Part shown: positions 34,168 to 43,036 of the stretch, piece after piece
Numbering within the stretch: the stretch's first letter is position 1
How the letters are laid out: each line of letters starts with the position of its first letter
DNA from: Gemmobacter caeni
Lineage (GTDB): Bacteria > Pseudomonadota > Alphaproteobacteria > Rhodobacterales > Rhodobacteraceae
Assembly (NCBI RefSeq): GCF_003054195.1
Contig: NZ_QBKP01000006.1
Location: 1 to 64,000 of the forward strand
Reading direction: 5' to 3'
DNA: 64,000 bases
The notes under the pieces: model-generated
Told to the model about the DNA's origin: nothing
Databases searched by the model: none
What the model saw: the letters and a program-made list of their open reading frames with translations, nothing else
Program-made: the position numbers and the translations under genes

Positions 34168-35676
34168 TCAGGCTGTGAACCAGCCGCTATACTGGTCGCG
34201 CAGCAGGTTCTTCTGCACCTTGCCCATGGTGTTGCGCGGCAGGGCCTCGACCACGACAGCGGCTTTCGGCTGCTTGAAGCGCGCCAGACGGTCGCGGATG
34301 GCCGCAAGTGCGGTCTCGACCTCCAGCACCGCCCCCTTCTGCAGCACAAGGACCGCAAAGACCGCCTCGCCGAAATCCGGGTGCGGCAGGCCGATCACCG
34401 CGCTTTCCAGCACACCCGGCACCTCGTCGAGCAGCAACTCCACCTCTTTCGGATAGATGTTGAACCCGCCCGAGATCACCAGATCCTTGGCGCGGCCGAC
34501 GATGGTGACATAGCCGTCCGCGCCCTGCACGCCCAGATCGCCAGTGATGAACCAGCCATCCTCACGCAATTCCTCGCGGGTTTTCTCGGGCATCTGCCAA
34601 TAGCCCTTGAAGACGTTGGGGCCGCGCACCTCAAGCGTGCCGACCTCGCCGCGCGGCACTTCAACTCCGTCCGCCATCACCCGCAGTTCCACCCCCGGCA
34701 GTGGCAGGCCGACGGTGCCGGCGCGGCGCTCGCCCTCATAGGGGTTCGAGGTGTTCATGTTGGTCTCGGTCATGCCATAGCGTTCAAGGATCCGATGGCC
34801 GGTGCGGGCTTCGAAGTCGCGGTGCGTTTCCGCCAGCAGCGGGGCGGAGCCCGAGATGAACAGGCGGAAATGCCCGACGAGATCGCGGGTGAAGCGCGGA
34901 TCATCCAGCAGGCGGGTGTAGAAAGTCGGCACCCCCATCATGGTGGTTGCTTGTGGAAGCAGACGGATCACGGCCTCCTGATCGAAACCGGGCAGGAAGA
35001 TCATCTTGCCGCCAGTCAGCAGGACAAGGTTAGAAGCCACGAACAGCCCGTGCGTGTGGAAGATCGGCAGCGCATGCAGCAGCACATCCTCAGCCGTGAA
35101 ACGCCAGAGGTCGCGCAGCACTTTGGCGTTGGACAGCAGGTTGAGATGCGTCAGCATCGCGCCTTTCGATCGGCCTGTGGTGCCCGAGGTATAAAGGAAG
35201 GCGGCCAGATCCTCGGGACCACGATCCACGGGGGCGATGGTTTGGGGCTGTCCGGCCGCGTGGTCCGTCAGGCTACCGCTGCCATCCGCGTTGAGGGTCA
35301 GCACCGTCGCGCCGTGGCGCGCCGCGACCGGCGCAAGCGCTGCCTCTTTCGTGCCGTCACACAGAAAGACCGCAGGCGTCGCATTGCCAAGGAAATAATC
35401 AACTTCATCAGGGGTATAGGCTGTATTCAGCGGGAGGAACACCGCCCCCAGCGCCACTGCCGCGCCATAGACCGCCAAAGCCTCGGGGCTTTTGGCAATC
35501 TGCACTGCAATCCTGTCACCAGTTCCCAGACCGGCCGCACGCAGGGCATGGGCCTGCTGCGCCACCATTGCCAGAAACGCGTGACCTGTGATCTGGCGCC
35601 CGTCCGGCAAGATCAGAAAAGCGTCGTAACGATCCGCAAGCGGCGCGAAAAGGGCATCGAACAGCGTGTTTGGCAT
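34168..35676 (-). CDS. matB: Malonyl-CoA synthetase (AMP-forming acyl-CoA ligase)
   Basis: Activates malonate to malonyl-CoA with ATP. The 502 residues carry the AMP-binding signature FLYTSGTTGRSKGAMLTHLN near 160, the A5 motif ERYGMTETNMNTSNPYEGER, GYWQMPEKTREE and the C-terminal catalytic Lys region ALPRNTMGKVQKNLLRDQY. The overall start (NTLFDALFAP) and length fit the MatB group; a related short-chain acyl-CoA ligase is possible. ATG 35676 follows GGAGGTG. Repeat copy B lies just past its stop. Confidence 0.85.
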   Translation of the reverse strand: MPNTLFDALFAPLADRYDAFLILPDGRQITGHAFLAMVAQQAHALRAAGLGTGDRIAVQIAKSPEALAVYGAAVALGAVFLPLNTAYTPDEVDYFLGNATPAVFLCDGTKEAALAPVAARHGATVLTLNADGSGSLTDHAAGQPQTIAPVDRGPEDLAAFLYTSGTTGRSKGAMLTHLNLLSNAKVLRDLWRFTAEDVLLHALPIFHTHGLFVASNLVLLTGGKMIFLPGFDQEAVIRLLPQATTMMGVPTFYTRLLDDPRFTRDLVGHFRLFISGSAPLLAETHRDFEARTGHRILERYGMTETNMNTSNPYEGERRAGTVGLPLPGVELRVMADGVEVPRGEVGTLEVRGPNVFKGYWQMPEKTREELREDGWFITGDLGVQGADGYVTIVGRAKDLVISGGFNIYPKEVELLLDEVPGVLESAVIGLPHPDFGEAVFAVLVLQKGAVLEVETALAAIRDRLARFKQPKAAVVVEALPRNTMGKVQKNLLRDQYSGWFTA

Positions 35677-35860
35677 GGGCACCTCCGTCACCTTCCTGCC
35701 ATGCGGCAGGCGCTGCCTCAAGGCTGTGGAGCGGATTGGGTCCGGTTCGGAAACGGTCCGTTTAACCCAATCTTGTGATTTTGCCGGGGCGGAGCGGCTT
35801 GCTGCCGCAATTTTGCCGCGAGTGCCCCTGAGGCTCAGGGCAACCAGAAAGGAGGATCAC

Positions 35861-36028
35861 ATGAGCTTCGTCACCCGCATGATCCAGATGTTCCGCAAGA
35901 CGCCCGCGACGCAAGAGGCCACGATGGATGACCTTTTCGATATCCGCATCCGCAAGATGCAGGGCCGCCAGCGCCTTGCGCCGCGCGCCACCCCGTTCAG
36001 AAATTCACGGCTACATTCGGCAGCCTGA
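35861..36028 (+). CDS. Small basic protein, 55 residues
   Basis: ATG at 35861 has a near-perfect ribosome site, AAAGGAGGATCAC, so translation is likely. The product starts MSFVTRMIQMFRKTPATQEA, continues MDDLFDIRIRKMQGRQRLAP and ends NSRLHSAA; it has about ten Arg/Lys and no membrane span. I do not recognise it. Its last 32 bases overlap the 3' end of mipZ on the other strand. Confidence 0.55.
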   Translation: MSFVTRMIQMFRKTPATQEATMDDLFDIRIRKMQGRQRLAPRATPFRNSRLHSAA

Positions 36029-36806
36029 GTTCGGCCACCAGATCGCGCAATTCCTGCCGGGCCGCGATGTTCGACAGGTTCAACTGCTCGACCCCGGTAT
36101 CCTTGAGGTCCAGCAGGGTCAGCCCGCGCGGAAAAAGTTCGCGGAAGATCACGCGTTCGGTAAAGCCAGGCGCCACGCGAAAGCCGATACGGCGCGAAAG
36201 ATCGGTCAGCGCCGCACCAACCTTCTTCTTGTTGTGCATCTGTTGCGCGCCCAGACGGTTGCGCAGCACGATCCAGTCGATCGGCTTCAACCCGGCCTGC
36301 GCCCGAAGCTGACGTGCGTTCCACACCATCTCGGCATAGATTGACGGCCCCTTCACCTTGTTGGTTTCCGGGTCGATCCGCGCCAGCAGGTCGAAATCCA
36401 CGAAGGAATCGTTCAGCGGCGTGATGAGCGTATCGGCCAGGCTGTGCGCGACCTGGCTCAGCCGGGTATGCGAGCCGGGACAGTCAATGATGATGAAATC
36501 ACTGATCGGTTCCAGCGCCGAAACCGCGACAGACAGCCGGTGGTCATAGGTATTCTCGCCCGGCGCAAGGGTTTCGGCATCGGCCTCGGGCAGTTCGCGG
36601 TAATCCGGTGTGGGCAGGTCCACCCCGTTCGCCGCCATCCAGGCGCGGCGGTTCTCGACATATCGGCCAAAGCTGCGCTGCCGCAGATCAAGATCCAGCG
36701 CGCCGACGCGATGACCCATCCGCGCAAGGGCCGTGGCGATATGCATGCAGGTGGTCGATTTGCCCGAGCCACCCTTTTCATTGCCCACAACGATAATATG
36801 CGCCAT
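35997..36806 (-). CDS. mipZ: MipZ, ParA-like division-site positioning ATPase
   Basis: MipZ forms a gradient from the ParB-bound origin and blocks FtsZ assembly away from midcell. The 269 residues start with the deviant Walker A VVGNEKGGSGKSTTCMHIAT, then the family signature ALDLDLRQRSFGRYVENRRA, the catalytic ND pair TPLNDSFVDFDLL and the late block RVIFRELFPRGLTLLDL, which is nearly the same in Caulobacter MipZ. Transcribed alone, with its own upstream region of about 170 bases after the rpmE terminator. Confidence 0.93.
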   Translation of the reverse strand: MAHIIVVGNEKGGSGKSTTCMHIATALARMGHRVGALDLDLRQRSFGRYVENRRAWMAANGVDLPTPDYRELPEADAETLAPGENTYDHRLSVAVSALEPISDFIIIDCPGSHTRLSQVAHSLADTLITPLNDSFVDFDLLARIDPETNKVKGPSIYAEMVWNARQLRAQAGLKPIDWIVLRNRLGAQQMHNKKKVGAALTDLSRRIGFRVAPGFTERVIFRELFPRGLTLLDLKDTGVEQLNLSNIAARQELRDLVAELRLPNVAVNF

Positions 36807-36979
36807 GGCCCGCTACCCTTCCGCTGGTCTGTGTGGCGGCCTTCATAAGGCCTGTCCCCGCCAGAGGGAAGCGGGAAGCCGCCGATGTGACACGCTGCGC
36901 GCGAATCCTGCAAGACAGACACCATGTCACCGGGCGAGTTGCCCGATGACGGGGCACTCTGATGACCGGCAAAGAAAAA

Positions 36980-37003
36980 GGCGCATCCGAAGATGCGCCT
37001 TTT
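36980..37003 (-). terminator. Terminator of the ribosomal-protein operon after rpmE
   Basis: Stem GGCGCATC/GATGCGCC with tetraloop CGAA; on the minus strand it is followed by TTTTTC. Flanked by A and T runs on both sides. Confidence 0.9.
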
Positions 37004-37025
37004 CCGAAATTCGCAGAGACGTGGA

Positions 37026-37247
37026 TCAGAAACCCAGGCCCGCGTATTTGTTCTTGAACTTCGACACACGGCCGCCGGTGTCCATCAGCTTGGCGGTCTG
37101 GCCGGTCCAGGCCGGGTGCGAAAGCGGGTCGATGTCCAGCGCCATCGTGTCGCCTTCCTTGCCCCAGGTGGTGCGGGTGCGGAAGGTGGTGCCGTCGGTC
37201 ATCTTCACTTCGATGAAGTGATAGTCGGGGTGGATGCCCTGTTTCAT
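37026..37247 (-). CDS. rpmE: 50S ribosomal protein L31
   Basis: A 73-residue L31 starting [20 protein letters not shown] and ending with [11 protein letters not shown]. There are no Cys residues, so this is the zinc-free form. ATG 37247 is set by the family start. It is 11 bases past rplS, the last gene before the terminator at 36980. Confidence 0.95.
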   Translation of the reverse strand: MKQGIHPDYHFIEVKMTDGTTFRTRTTWGKEGDTMALDIDPLSHPAWTGQTAKLMDTGGRVSKFKNKYAGLGF

Positions 37248-37258
37248 GGCGCCAATCC

Positions 37259-37633
37259 TCACTCAGCTTTTTCTTTGTAGTTGGTGACTTCGGCGATACG
37301 GGCCGATTTGCCGCGACGCGAACGCAGGTAGTAGAGCTTCGCACGGCGCACACGGCCACGACGCACCACCTCGATCGAGTCGATGTTCGTCGAATAGAGC
37401 GGGAACACACGTTCCACGCCTTCACCGAACGAGATCTTGCGAACGGTGAACGAGGCCGAGATGGTCATGCCGCCCTTGCGGCCGATGCAGACGCCTTCAT
37501 AGTTCTGCACACGCGACCGGGTGCCTTCGGTCACTTTGTAGCCGACGCGGATGGTGTCGCCGGCTTTGAAATCCGGGATCTTCTTACCGAGGGCAGCAAT
37601 CTGCTCGGCTTCAAGCTGCGCGATCAGGTTCAT
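37259..37633 (-). CDS. rplS: 50S ribosomal protein L19
   Basis: A 124-residue L19, located at the 30S-50S interface. Family blocks are plain: [56 protein letters not shown] and [23 protein letters not shown] 37633 is preceded by AAAGGACT. A gap of 255 bases separates it from trmD, long for this operon. Confidence 0.97.
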   Translation of the reverse strand: MNLIAQLEAEQIAALGKKIPDFKAGDTIRVGYKVTEGTRSRVQNYEGVCIGRKGGMTISASFTVRKISFGEGVERVFPLYSTNIDSIEVVRRGRVRRAKLYYLRSRRGKSARIAEVTNYKEKAE

Positions 37634-37888
37634 GCGCAAGTCCTTTCGTTGCTTGCGGTTGTTCCGCAAAGGTGATGCCGTGTCAGAGCTCCTGGCCTTC
37701 GATCGGGTCCCCGCGCATCCGCGCAAGCCCGCCGGAGATGAACCGACGCATTTTGTGCCGCCCCTGTAGCCGAAACCCGGTGAAGAAGCCGGGCCTGTGG
37801 CAAAGGGAATCGGGTCCGGCGGGCATTTCGCCCCCGGACTGCGCGCGTATAGGGGGAAGGCGTGATCCGGTCAAGGGCAGCGGGGGGC

Positions 37889-38707
37889 TCAGCCGCCCTT
37901 CTTCGCCTGATGTGCGGCCCACAGATCGGGGCGGCGCGCGGCGGTCAGTTTCTCGGCCTCGGCCCGGCGCCATTTCGCAATCTCGCCATGATGGCCGGAT
38001 TGCAGCACCGCCGGGATTTCGTGCCCTTCCCAGACCGTCGGGCGCGTGTATTGCGGGTGTTCCAGCAGCCCGTCGGCAAAACTTTCCTCCTCGGTGGAGG
38101 CCATGTTGCCCAGAACACCGGGAATCAGCCGGACGGTGGCGTCGATCATCGCCTGCGCAGCGATCTCGCCCCCGGTCATCACGAAATCGCCAAGGCTGAT
38201 TTCCTCGATGCCATAGGCGTCAATCACGCGCTGGTCCACGCCCTCGAACCGACCACAAAGCAGGGTCAGCCCCTCGGTCGCGGCCCATTCATGCGCCTTG
38301 GCCTGGGTGAACGGTCGCCCGCGCGGGCTCAGGAAGACGATGGGCCAGCGGGCACGGTCGCGCGGTGCGCCCTGCATCGCCTGATCGAGCGCCCGCGCCA
38401 CCACATCGGCGCGCAGCACCATGCCCGCCCCGCCCCCGGCCGGGGTGTCATCGACGTTGCGGTGCCTGCCCTCGCCAAACGGCCGCAGGTCGATTGTTTC
38501 CAGCGACCACAGCCCCATATCCAGCGCCTTGCCTGTCAGCGACAGGCCCAGCGTGCCGGGGAAGGCATCGGGGAACAGCGTCACGATCTTTGCGCACCAT
38601 GCCCCTTTCACCCGCTGCGGCGCCATCAGGTCGCGCGGTTGCAGGCTGGCCGAGATGCTCAGCCGGCCATGGCTTTTCGGCTTCGGGGGGATGGTCGGTT
38701 CGCTCAT
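37889..38707 (-). CDS. trmD: tRNA (guanine37-N1)-methyltransferase
   Basis: SAM-dependent methylation of G37 in tRNA, preventing +1 frameshifts. The protein is 272 residues. The knot-fold signatures are DTPAGGGAGMVLRADVV, LLCGRFEGVDQRVIDAY and ISLGDFVMTGGEIAAQAMID. An N-terminal extension of about 35 residues (MSEPTIPPKPKSHGRLSISA...) precedes the normal start near WCAKIVTLFPDAFPG; I believe such extensions occur in other Rhodobacterales TrmD proteins. Confidence 0.95.
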   Translation of the reverse strand: MSEPTIPPKPKSHGRLSISASLQPRDLMAPQRVKGAWCAKIVTLFPDAFPGTLGLSLTGKALDMGLWSLETIDLRPFGEGRHRNVDDTPAGGGAGMVLRADVVARALDQAMQGAPRDRARWPIVFLSPRGRPFTQAKAHEWAATEGLTLLCGRFEGVDQRVIDAYGIEEISLGDFVMTGGEIAAQAMIDATVRLIPGVLGNMASTEEESFADGLLEHPQYTRPTVWEGHEIPAVLQSGHHGEIAKWRRAEAEKLTAARRPDLWAAHQAKKGG

Positions 38708-38749
38708 GCCCCCGCTTTTAGGGCAAAGCCTGTGCGGCGCAAAGGGGCG

Positions 38750-39589
38750 TTACAGCGGCAGGCCCGCGCGAAACTGCGCCAGAAGCGCATCTTTCGCCGC
38801 CTGCCGGTCCGCCCGCGGCATCGTCTGCCGGTTCAGCGCGACGAAGGCCGCCACCAGTTGGGCCGGGGCGCCGCGATTGGCGGCAGGCACGGGCGCAAGA
38901 TGCGCGCGCAGATCCGCTCCCAGCCCCGCCGCATCATAGATTGCCTCCACCGGGCCAAGGCGCCGCTGTGCCTGCTCTTCCAGCGGGGCTGCATGGACGG
39001 GTGCGCCAGTCGCACGGGCCACGGCCTCCAGCACCGGGCCTGTGCGCACCGCGCCCGCCATGCGATCCGCGAAAGCGGTGGCATCCTCCAGCATCGTGTG
39101 CCGCTTGGCCTGCTGCCAGTGGAGCGAGGCCAGCCAGGCCCCCGGCGCGCGCGTCCCCAGCACGACGCGCAGATCGGCGCCGGGAAAGGCTGCGCGCAGA
39201 CCCCGCGCAAGCTCGGCCAGCAGGCGGGGCGCGGCCCCGTAATCCGTGATACCGAAATCGCCGGGCATATGCCCCGCCAGATCCTCGCTCGACACGATCA
39301 GCCCCTGCCCCGCCGCCAGATCGAGGCCGCCGAGCCATTGCGCCAGCGCCTGACGGTAAAGCCGCATCGCCATCGGGCGCCGCTCCGCCGACCACAGACG
39401 CGCTGCCCGGGTCAGCGTTCGGAAGGCCGGGCCGCGCGGCAGTTGAAGCGCGAAGACGGGGGCCAGCGCCTCCCGATGCGCAGCCAGCGCGGCCTGAACC
39501 GATGTCGTGCCGGTCTTGTGAAATCCGGCATGGATCACCACCACCCGGTTGCCCGCAGGATCAGCCTGCCCGGACGACACCGCGACCAT
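38750..39589 (-). CDS. Sulfotransferase-like P-loop protein
   Basis: A 279-residue protein with an N-terminal VVVIHAGFHKTGTTSVQAAL, the 5'-phosphosulfate-binding loop seen in sulfotransferase-like proteins, and a 3'-phosphate-like block DLRVVLGTRAPGAWLASLHW near residue 140. The substrate cannot be read. It starts inside the last 29 bases of the preceding membrane-protein gene, so the two form a unit inserted between rimM and trmD. Confidence 0.65.
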   Translation of the reverse strand: MVAVSSGQADPAGNRVVVIHAGFHKTGTTSVQAALAAHREALAPVFALQLPRGPAFRTLTRAARLWSAERRPMAMRLYRQALAQWLGGLDLAAGQGLIVSSEDLAGHMPGDFGITDYGAAPRLLAELARGLRAAFPGADLRVVLGTRAPGAWLASLHWQQAKRHTMLEDATAFADRMAGAVRTGPVLEAVARATGAPVHAAPLEEQAQRRLGPVEAIYDAAGLGADLRAHLAPVPAANRGAPAQLVAAFVALNRQTMPRADRQAAKDALLAQFRAGLPL

Positions 39590-40469
39590 CGCCGTTCAGC
39601 GGCGCGAGCCGCAGGTTGAGCGCGGCAAGCGCGCGCAGGGTCCGGGCCGCCTCGGGACCGGACCGCGCCGCGACGGCCTCAAGCGCCGCTGCATTGGGGC
39701 AATCGCCCCAGACATCGACATTCTGCTGCAACAGCGCGGAACAGCGGGTGGCGAACAGTATCAGCAACGCGTCATCGCCTGCCGCGATCTGCAAAGCCCT
39801 GACCGGCGCCGCCTGCCCGGCGCAAAGCTCTGCCCCATGGGCATCGGTGGCCTGAAGGATGAAGGCCTGCCGCAGATGGCGCGGGGCCTCCGGGGCCTGG
39901 CCCCGCTCCCACAGGGCGCGCAGCAGAAGATCCGGCGGCAGATGCGGCGCCAGCGCGGCCAGATGCGCCTCGATCTGGCCAAGGGCGGTTTCCGCCGGAA
40001 GATCGGCCAGGGGTTGCGTCATGCGAAAGGCCAGATCCGGGTCGCACGGCAGGGAGGCACCGCTGTCGCCCGCTGTCGGCCAAGCGTCAGGCGAGGCGCT
40101 GCGCGGCCCGGGCGTCCAGATCAGCCGCGCCAGCGGTATCGCAAGGAAGGACAGACCCACCGGCAACATCACGGGGATCTGCGGGGTGCTGCCCATGACA
40201 CCGCCGATGCCCCGGCCCAGCCCGAACAGCAGGGCAACCAGCAGCACCTGCACCACCAGACGCCCACCCGCGTTCAGCAGGCTGTCCGGCGCCCGCCATT
40301 CCGCGCCACCGCGCGGCCAGTCCGCCGGGTTCATCACAAACAGCCAAAGCGCGAAGATCAGGGTGAATGCGGGCACGACCCGCCAGCCAAACCCGCCCAG
40401 ACCTGCCAGCAGCGGCCCGAAATACATCAGCCCGTTGGCAAACTGCAAAAACCGCAGGCGGTTGGTCAT
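39561..40469 (-). CDS. Membrane protein of unknown function
   Basis: A 302-residue protein with three to four hydrophobic spans in the first 120 residues (GLMYFGPLLAGLGGFGW, VVPAFTLIFALWLFVMN, VVQVLLVALLFGLGRGIGG, IPVMLPVGLSFLAIPLARLI), then a soluble helical domain with ALEAVAARSGPEAARTLRAL. I do not recognise a named family. Its 3' end overlaps the sulfotransferase-like gene by 29 bases. It begins 96 bases after rimM. Confidence 0.6.
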   Translation of the reverse strand: MTNRLRFLQFANGLMYFGPLLAGLGGFGWRVVPAFTLIFALWLFVMNPADWPRGGAEWRAPDSLLNAGGRLVVQVLLVALLFGLGRGIGGVMGSTPQIPVMLPVGLSFLAIPLARLIWTPGPRSASPDAWPTAGDSGASLPCDPDLAFRMTQPLADLPAETALGQIEAHLAALAPHLPPDLLLRALWERGQAPEAPRHLRQAFILQATDAHGAELCAGQAAPVRALQIAAGDDALLILFATRCSALLQQNVDVWGDCPNAAALEAVAARSGPEAARTLRALAALNLRLAPLNGDGRGVVRAG

Positions 40470-40565
40470 TCCGGTGCCCCCTGACGTGGCTTCATGCCCT
40501 TCTTGACGCACAGATTGCGCCGACTTCCCCTGCACGTCCAGCCTGATACGAGGGGCCTCAGCCCC

Positions 40566-41078
40566 TTACGCCTGCTCCTCCGGCGGATCGACCACCAGAA
40601 TCCCGGCGGCAAGATCCACGGTCGGCACATTCGCCTGCGTGAACGGCAGCAAGAGACCCTGTTTCAGACCCGGCCCGGAGATTTCCAGAAAATCGCCCGC
40701 GCCATGGTTATGCACCGCCCGCACCCGGCCCAACACCGCGCCGCCGGTATCCTGCACCGTCAGCCCGACCAGATCGGCATAATAGAACTCGTCATCCGGC
40801 AGCTTCGGAAGGCAGGATTTGTCGGCGTAAAGATGTACACCCTTCAGCGCGTCGGCCTCTTCCTTGGTGGCCACGCCTGACAGCCGCGCGCCCAGCCCGC
40901 CCGCCAGGGGCCGGGTCAGGCGCAGCTTGAAGCTGCGGCTGCCATCCTCGGTATAGAGCGGGCCATAATCGGCGATGGCGGCGGGTGCGGCGCAGAAACT
41001 TTTCAGCCGCACCTCGCCCTGCACCCCGAACGCGCCCGCGATGGCGCCCACACAGATCCGGTCAGCAGCGTCGGACAT
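40566..41078 (-). CDS. rimM: 16S rRNA processing / ribosome maturation protein RimM
   Basis: Binds S19 and helps 30S head maturation. The 170 residues show the N-terminal barrel ([20 protein letters not shown]) and the C-terminal PRC barrel ([20 protein letters not shown], then [12 protein letters not shown]). It begins two bases after the bluB stop, so translation is probably coupled to that unrelated gene. Confidence 0.95.
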   Translation of the reverse strand: MSDAADRICVGAIAGAFGVQGEVRLKSFCAAPAAIADYGPLYTEDGSRSFKLRLTRPLAGGLGARLSGVATKEEADALKGVHLYADKSCLPKLPDDEFYYADLVGLTVQDTGGAVLGRVRAVHNHGAGDFLEISGPGLKQGLLLPFTQANVPTVDLAAGILVVDPPEEQA

Positions 41079-41079
41079 C

Positions 41080-41712
41080 TCAGCGTCTCTCCATGATCAG
41101 CGCGGGCGCGCGGGCTTCCCAGCCTGCCCGTTCCAGCTCGGGGGTGTCGTCGGTCTTTTCGGGCCAGCCGAGGCAGAGATAGGCGATGAAGCGCCAGCCC
41201 GCCGGCACGGCCAGATCGCGGGTCAGCCGGTCGGGATCGAGAATCGAGACCCAGCCGAGGCCAAGCCCCTCGGCCCGGGCCACCAGCCAGAACAGGCTGA
41301 TCGCCCCCACCACCGACCAGGCACGGGTTTCAGCCATGGTTCCGGCCCCGAGACCCGCGCCCTTGGCGGTTTCCTCGTCGCAGAATACGGCCAGATGCAC
41401 CGGCGCCTCGCGCATGCCCGACAGTTTCAGCCGGGCATAAAGCGCCGCCTTGTCGCCATCGTAGGCTGACAGCGCATCCGCATTGGTGCATTCGAAATTG
41501 TCAATCGCCGCCGCGCGCGCGGCCTCGCTTTCCACCCGGATCAGGCGCCAGGGTTCGGAAAGTCCAACCGAGGGGGCAAGCGCAAAAGCGCGAAGGCAGC
41601 GGTCAAGCACCGCTGCCTCCACAGGATCGGTGCGAAAACGGCGCACATCGCGCCGCCAGCGCATCAGATCCAGAAGCTCTGCCCGGAACTCCGGGCCATA
41701 GCTGCCCTGCAT
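41080..41712 (-). CDS. bluB: 5,6-Dimethylbenzimidazole synthase
   Basis: Flavin-cannibalising nitroreductase-fold enzyme that turns FMNH2 plus oxygen into dimethylbenzimidazole, the lower ligand of B12. The 210 residues include the BluB signature [16 protein letters not shown], the block [18 protein letters not shown] and [20 protein letters not shown]. Its product is the substrate of CobT at 15610. The setting is unusual: it is inserted between rpsP (10-base gap) and rimM (one base). Confidence 0.9.
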   Translation of the reverse strand: MQGSYGPEFRAELLDLMRWRRDVRRFRTDPVEAAVLDRCLRAFALAPSVGLSEPWRLIRVESEAARAAAIDNFECTNADALSAYDGDKAALYARLKLSGMREAPVHLAVFCDEETAKGAGLGAGTMAETRAWSVVGAISLFWLVARAEGLGLGWVSILDPDRLTRDLAVPAGWRFIAYLCLGWPEKTDDTPELERAGWEARAPALIMERR

Positions 41713-41722
41713 GGGCGGCCGA

Positions 41723-42076
41723 TCACTCTTCCGCCGGGGCGGCGTTGCGGGCGGCTTTCTTCGCGGCGCGTTCCTGCGCGGCCTTGCCAGGCACGGCTGC
41801 CTTCGGGTTGTTGCGCACGGTTTTCGCCTTCAGGCCAGCGGCTTCGAGGAAACGCGCCACGCGGTCGGTCGGCTGCGCGCCCTGACCCAGCCAGTATTGC
41901 ACGCGCTCGACATCCATCTTCACGCGGTCTTCGCTGTCCTTGGCCAGCAGCGGGTTGTAGGTGCCCAGCTTCTCGATGAAGCGGCCATCGCGCGGCATGC
42001 GCGAGTCCGACGCGACGATGGCGTAGTGCGGACGTTTTTTCGAGCCGCCACGGGCCAGACGGATTTTCATGGACAT
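41723..42076 (-). CDS. rpsP: 30S ribosomal protein S16
   Basis: A 117-residue S16: [39 protein letters not shown], then [20 protein letters not shown], with the Lys/Ala-rich extension common in alphaproteobacteria ([19 protein letters not shown]). The first ATG (MSMKIR) is chosen because GGAGAAAACCT sits at the right distance from it. Confidence 0.97.
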   Translation of the reverse strand: MSMKIRLARGGSKKRPHYAIVASDSRMPRDGRFIEKLGTYNPLLAKDSEDRVKMDVERVQYWLGQGAQPTDRVARFLEAAGLKAKTVRNNPKAAVPGKAAQERAAKKAARNAAPAEE

Positions 42077-42133
42077 AGGTTTTCTCCTTCAAGTCCGGTT
42101 TGACGGGCGCATCAGCCCCCGCCGGGATGGGTG

Positions 42134-42433
42134 TTACTTTTGCAGTTGCTCGTGATGCCTGATGACTTCGGAAATGATGAAGTTCAGGAATTTCCGGGCG
42201 AATTCCGGGTCGAGATCCGCCTCTTGCGACAGCCGTTCCAGCCGCTCGATCTGCCGCGCCTCGCGCGTGGGGTCCGAAGGCGGCAGCGCATGCTCGGCCT
42301 TCAGACGTCCCACCGCCTGAGTATGTTTGAACCGCTCGGCCAGCGTATAGACCAGGATCGCGTCCAGCCGGTCGATCGATTCACGATGTTCCTTCAGCAC
42401 GGCGGCGGCCCGGGTCGCTGCGTCGGTCGTCAT
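42134..42433 (-). CDS. Chorismate mutase, AroQ type
   Basis: A 99-residue monofunctional AroQ protein converting chorismate to prephenate for Phe/Tyr synthesis. Signatures: ESIDRLDAILVYTLAERFKH, the Lys in VGRLKAEHALPPSDPTREAR, and LNFIISEVIRHHEQLQK. Its ATG overlaps the stop of the GNAT gene (ATGA), and it precedes rpsP by 57 bases, so it shares the ffh-rpsP transcript. Confidence 0.9.
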   Translation of the reverse strand: MTTDAATRAAAVLKEHRESIDRLDAILVYTLAERFKHTQAVGRLKAEHALPPSDPTREARQIERLERLSQEADLDPEFARKFLNFIISEVIRHHEQLQK

Positions 42434-42984
42434 GCGTAAGCCTCCATTCCGCCATCGCTCAGCGTATCGGGCGCCGGGTGACGCCAGATGCCGCTTTCGC
42501 CGAATTGTTCATGCACGAATGTGCCGTCGGGCTCGCAGCCCATGCGCCGCGCCAGCGCCTGCGACCGCGTGTTGTTCGCGGCAATCAGGCTGATGACCGT
42601 GGGCCAGCCCAGAACGCCATAGACATATCCACGCGCGGCCAGTGCCGCCTCATATGCCAGGCCCTTGCCCTCTGCCTCCGTCGCCCAGACCGACCAGCCG
42701 ATCTCCGGCTCGGGCCAACCCTCGGGGAACCATGGCCCACACATGCCCAGCGGTGCACCGCTGGCGCGGTCGGTGAAGATGAACATGCCGTAACCGCGAT
42801 GGACCCAATGCCCGGTCATATGACCAAAGGCCCGCCAGGCCAGCGCCCGGCTGATCGGCCCGCCGATATGGACAGAGCGGTCAGAGGCCATGAACTCCGC
42901 AAGAGCCTCGAAATCCGAGGTGACCGGCGCGCGCAGGATCAGCCGTTCGGTTTCCAGCACCGGGGTGGGGCCATAGCTCAGCAC
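42430..42984 (-). CDS. GNAT-family acetyltransferase
   Basis: A 184-residue RimJ/RimL-type acetyltransferase: VLETERLILRAPVTSDFEAL, then the acetyl-CoA region WATEAEGKGLAYEAALAARG and VISLIAANNTRSQALARRMG. The substrate could be a protein N-terminus or a small amine. A GTG at 42984 preceded by AGGGGGCT is taken as the start; a TTG at 43002 is an alternative. The gene sits between ffh and chorismate mutase. Confidence 0.83.
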   Translation of the reverse strand: MLSYGPTPVLETERLILRAPVTSDFEALAEFMASDRSVHIGGPISRALAWRAFGHMTGHWVHRGYGMFIFTDRASGAPLGMCGPWFPEGWPEPEIGWSVWATEAEGKGLAYEAALAARGYVYGVLGWPTVISLIAANNTRSQALARRMGCEPDGTFVHEQFGESGIWRHPAPDTLSDGGMEAYA

Positions 42985-43036
42985 GGCAGCCCCCTGCCCC
43001 AACGGGTCGCCCTAATGATATGGACGCGACTCCGGC

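Noticed and set aside
37862-39619. A 585-residue plus-strand frame
   Set aside because: Antisense of trmD and the sulfotransferase-like gene.
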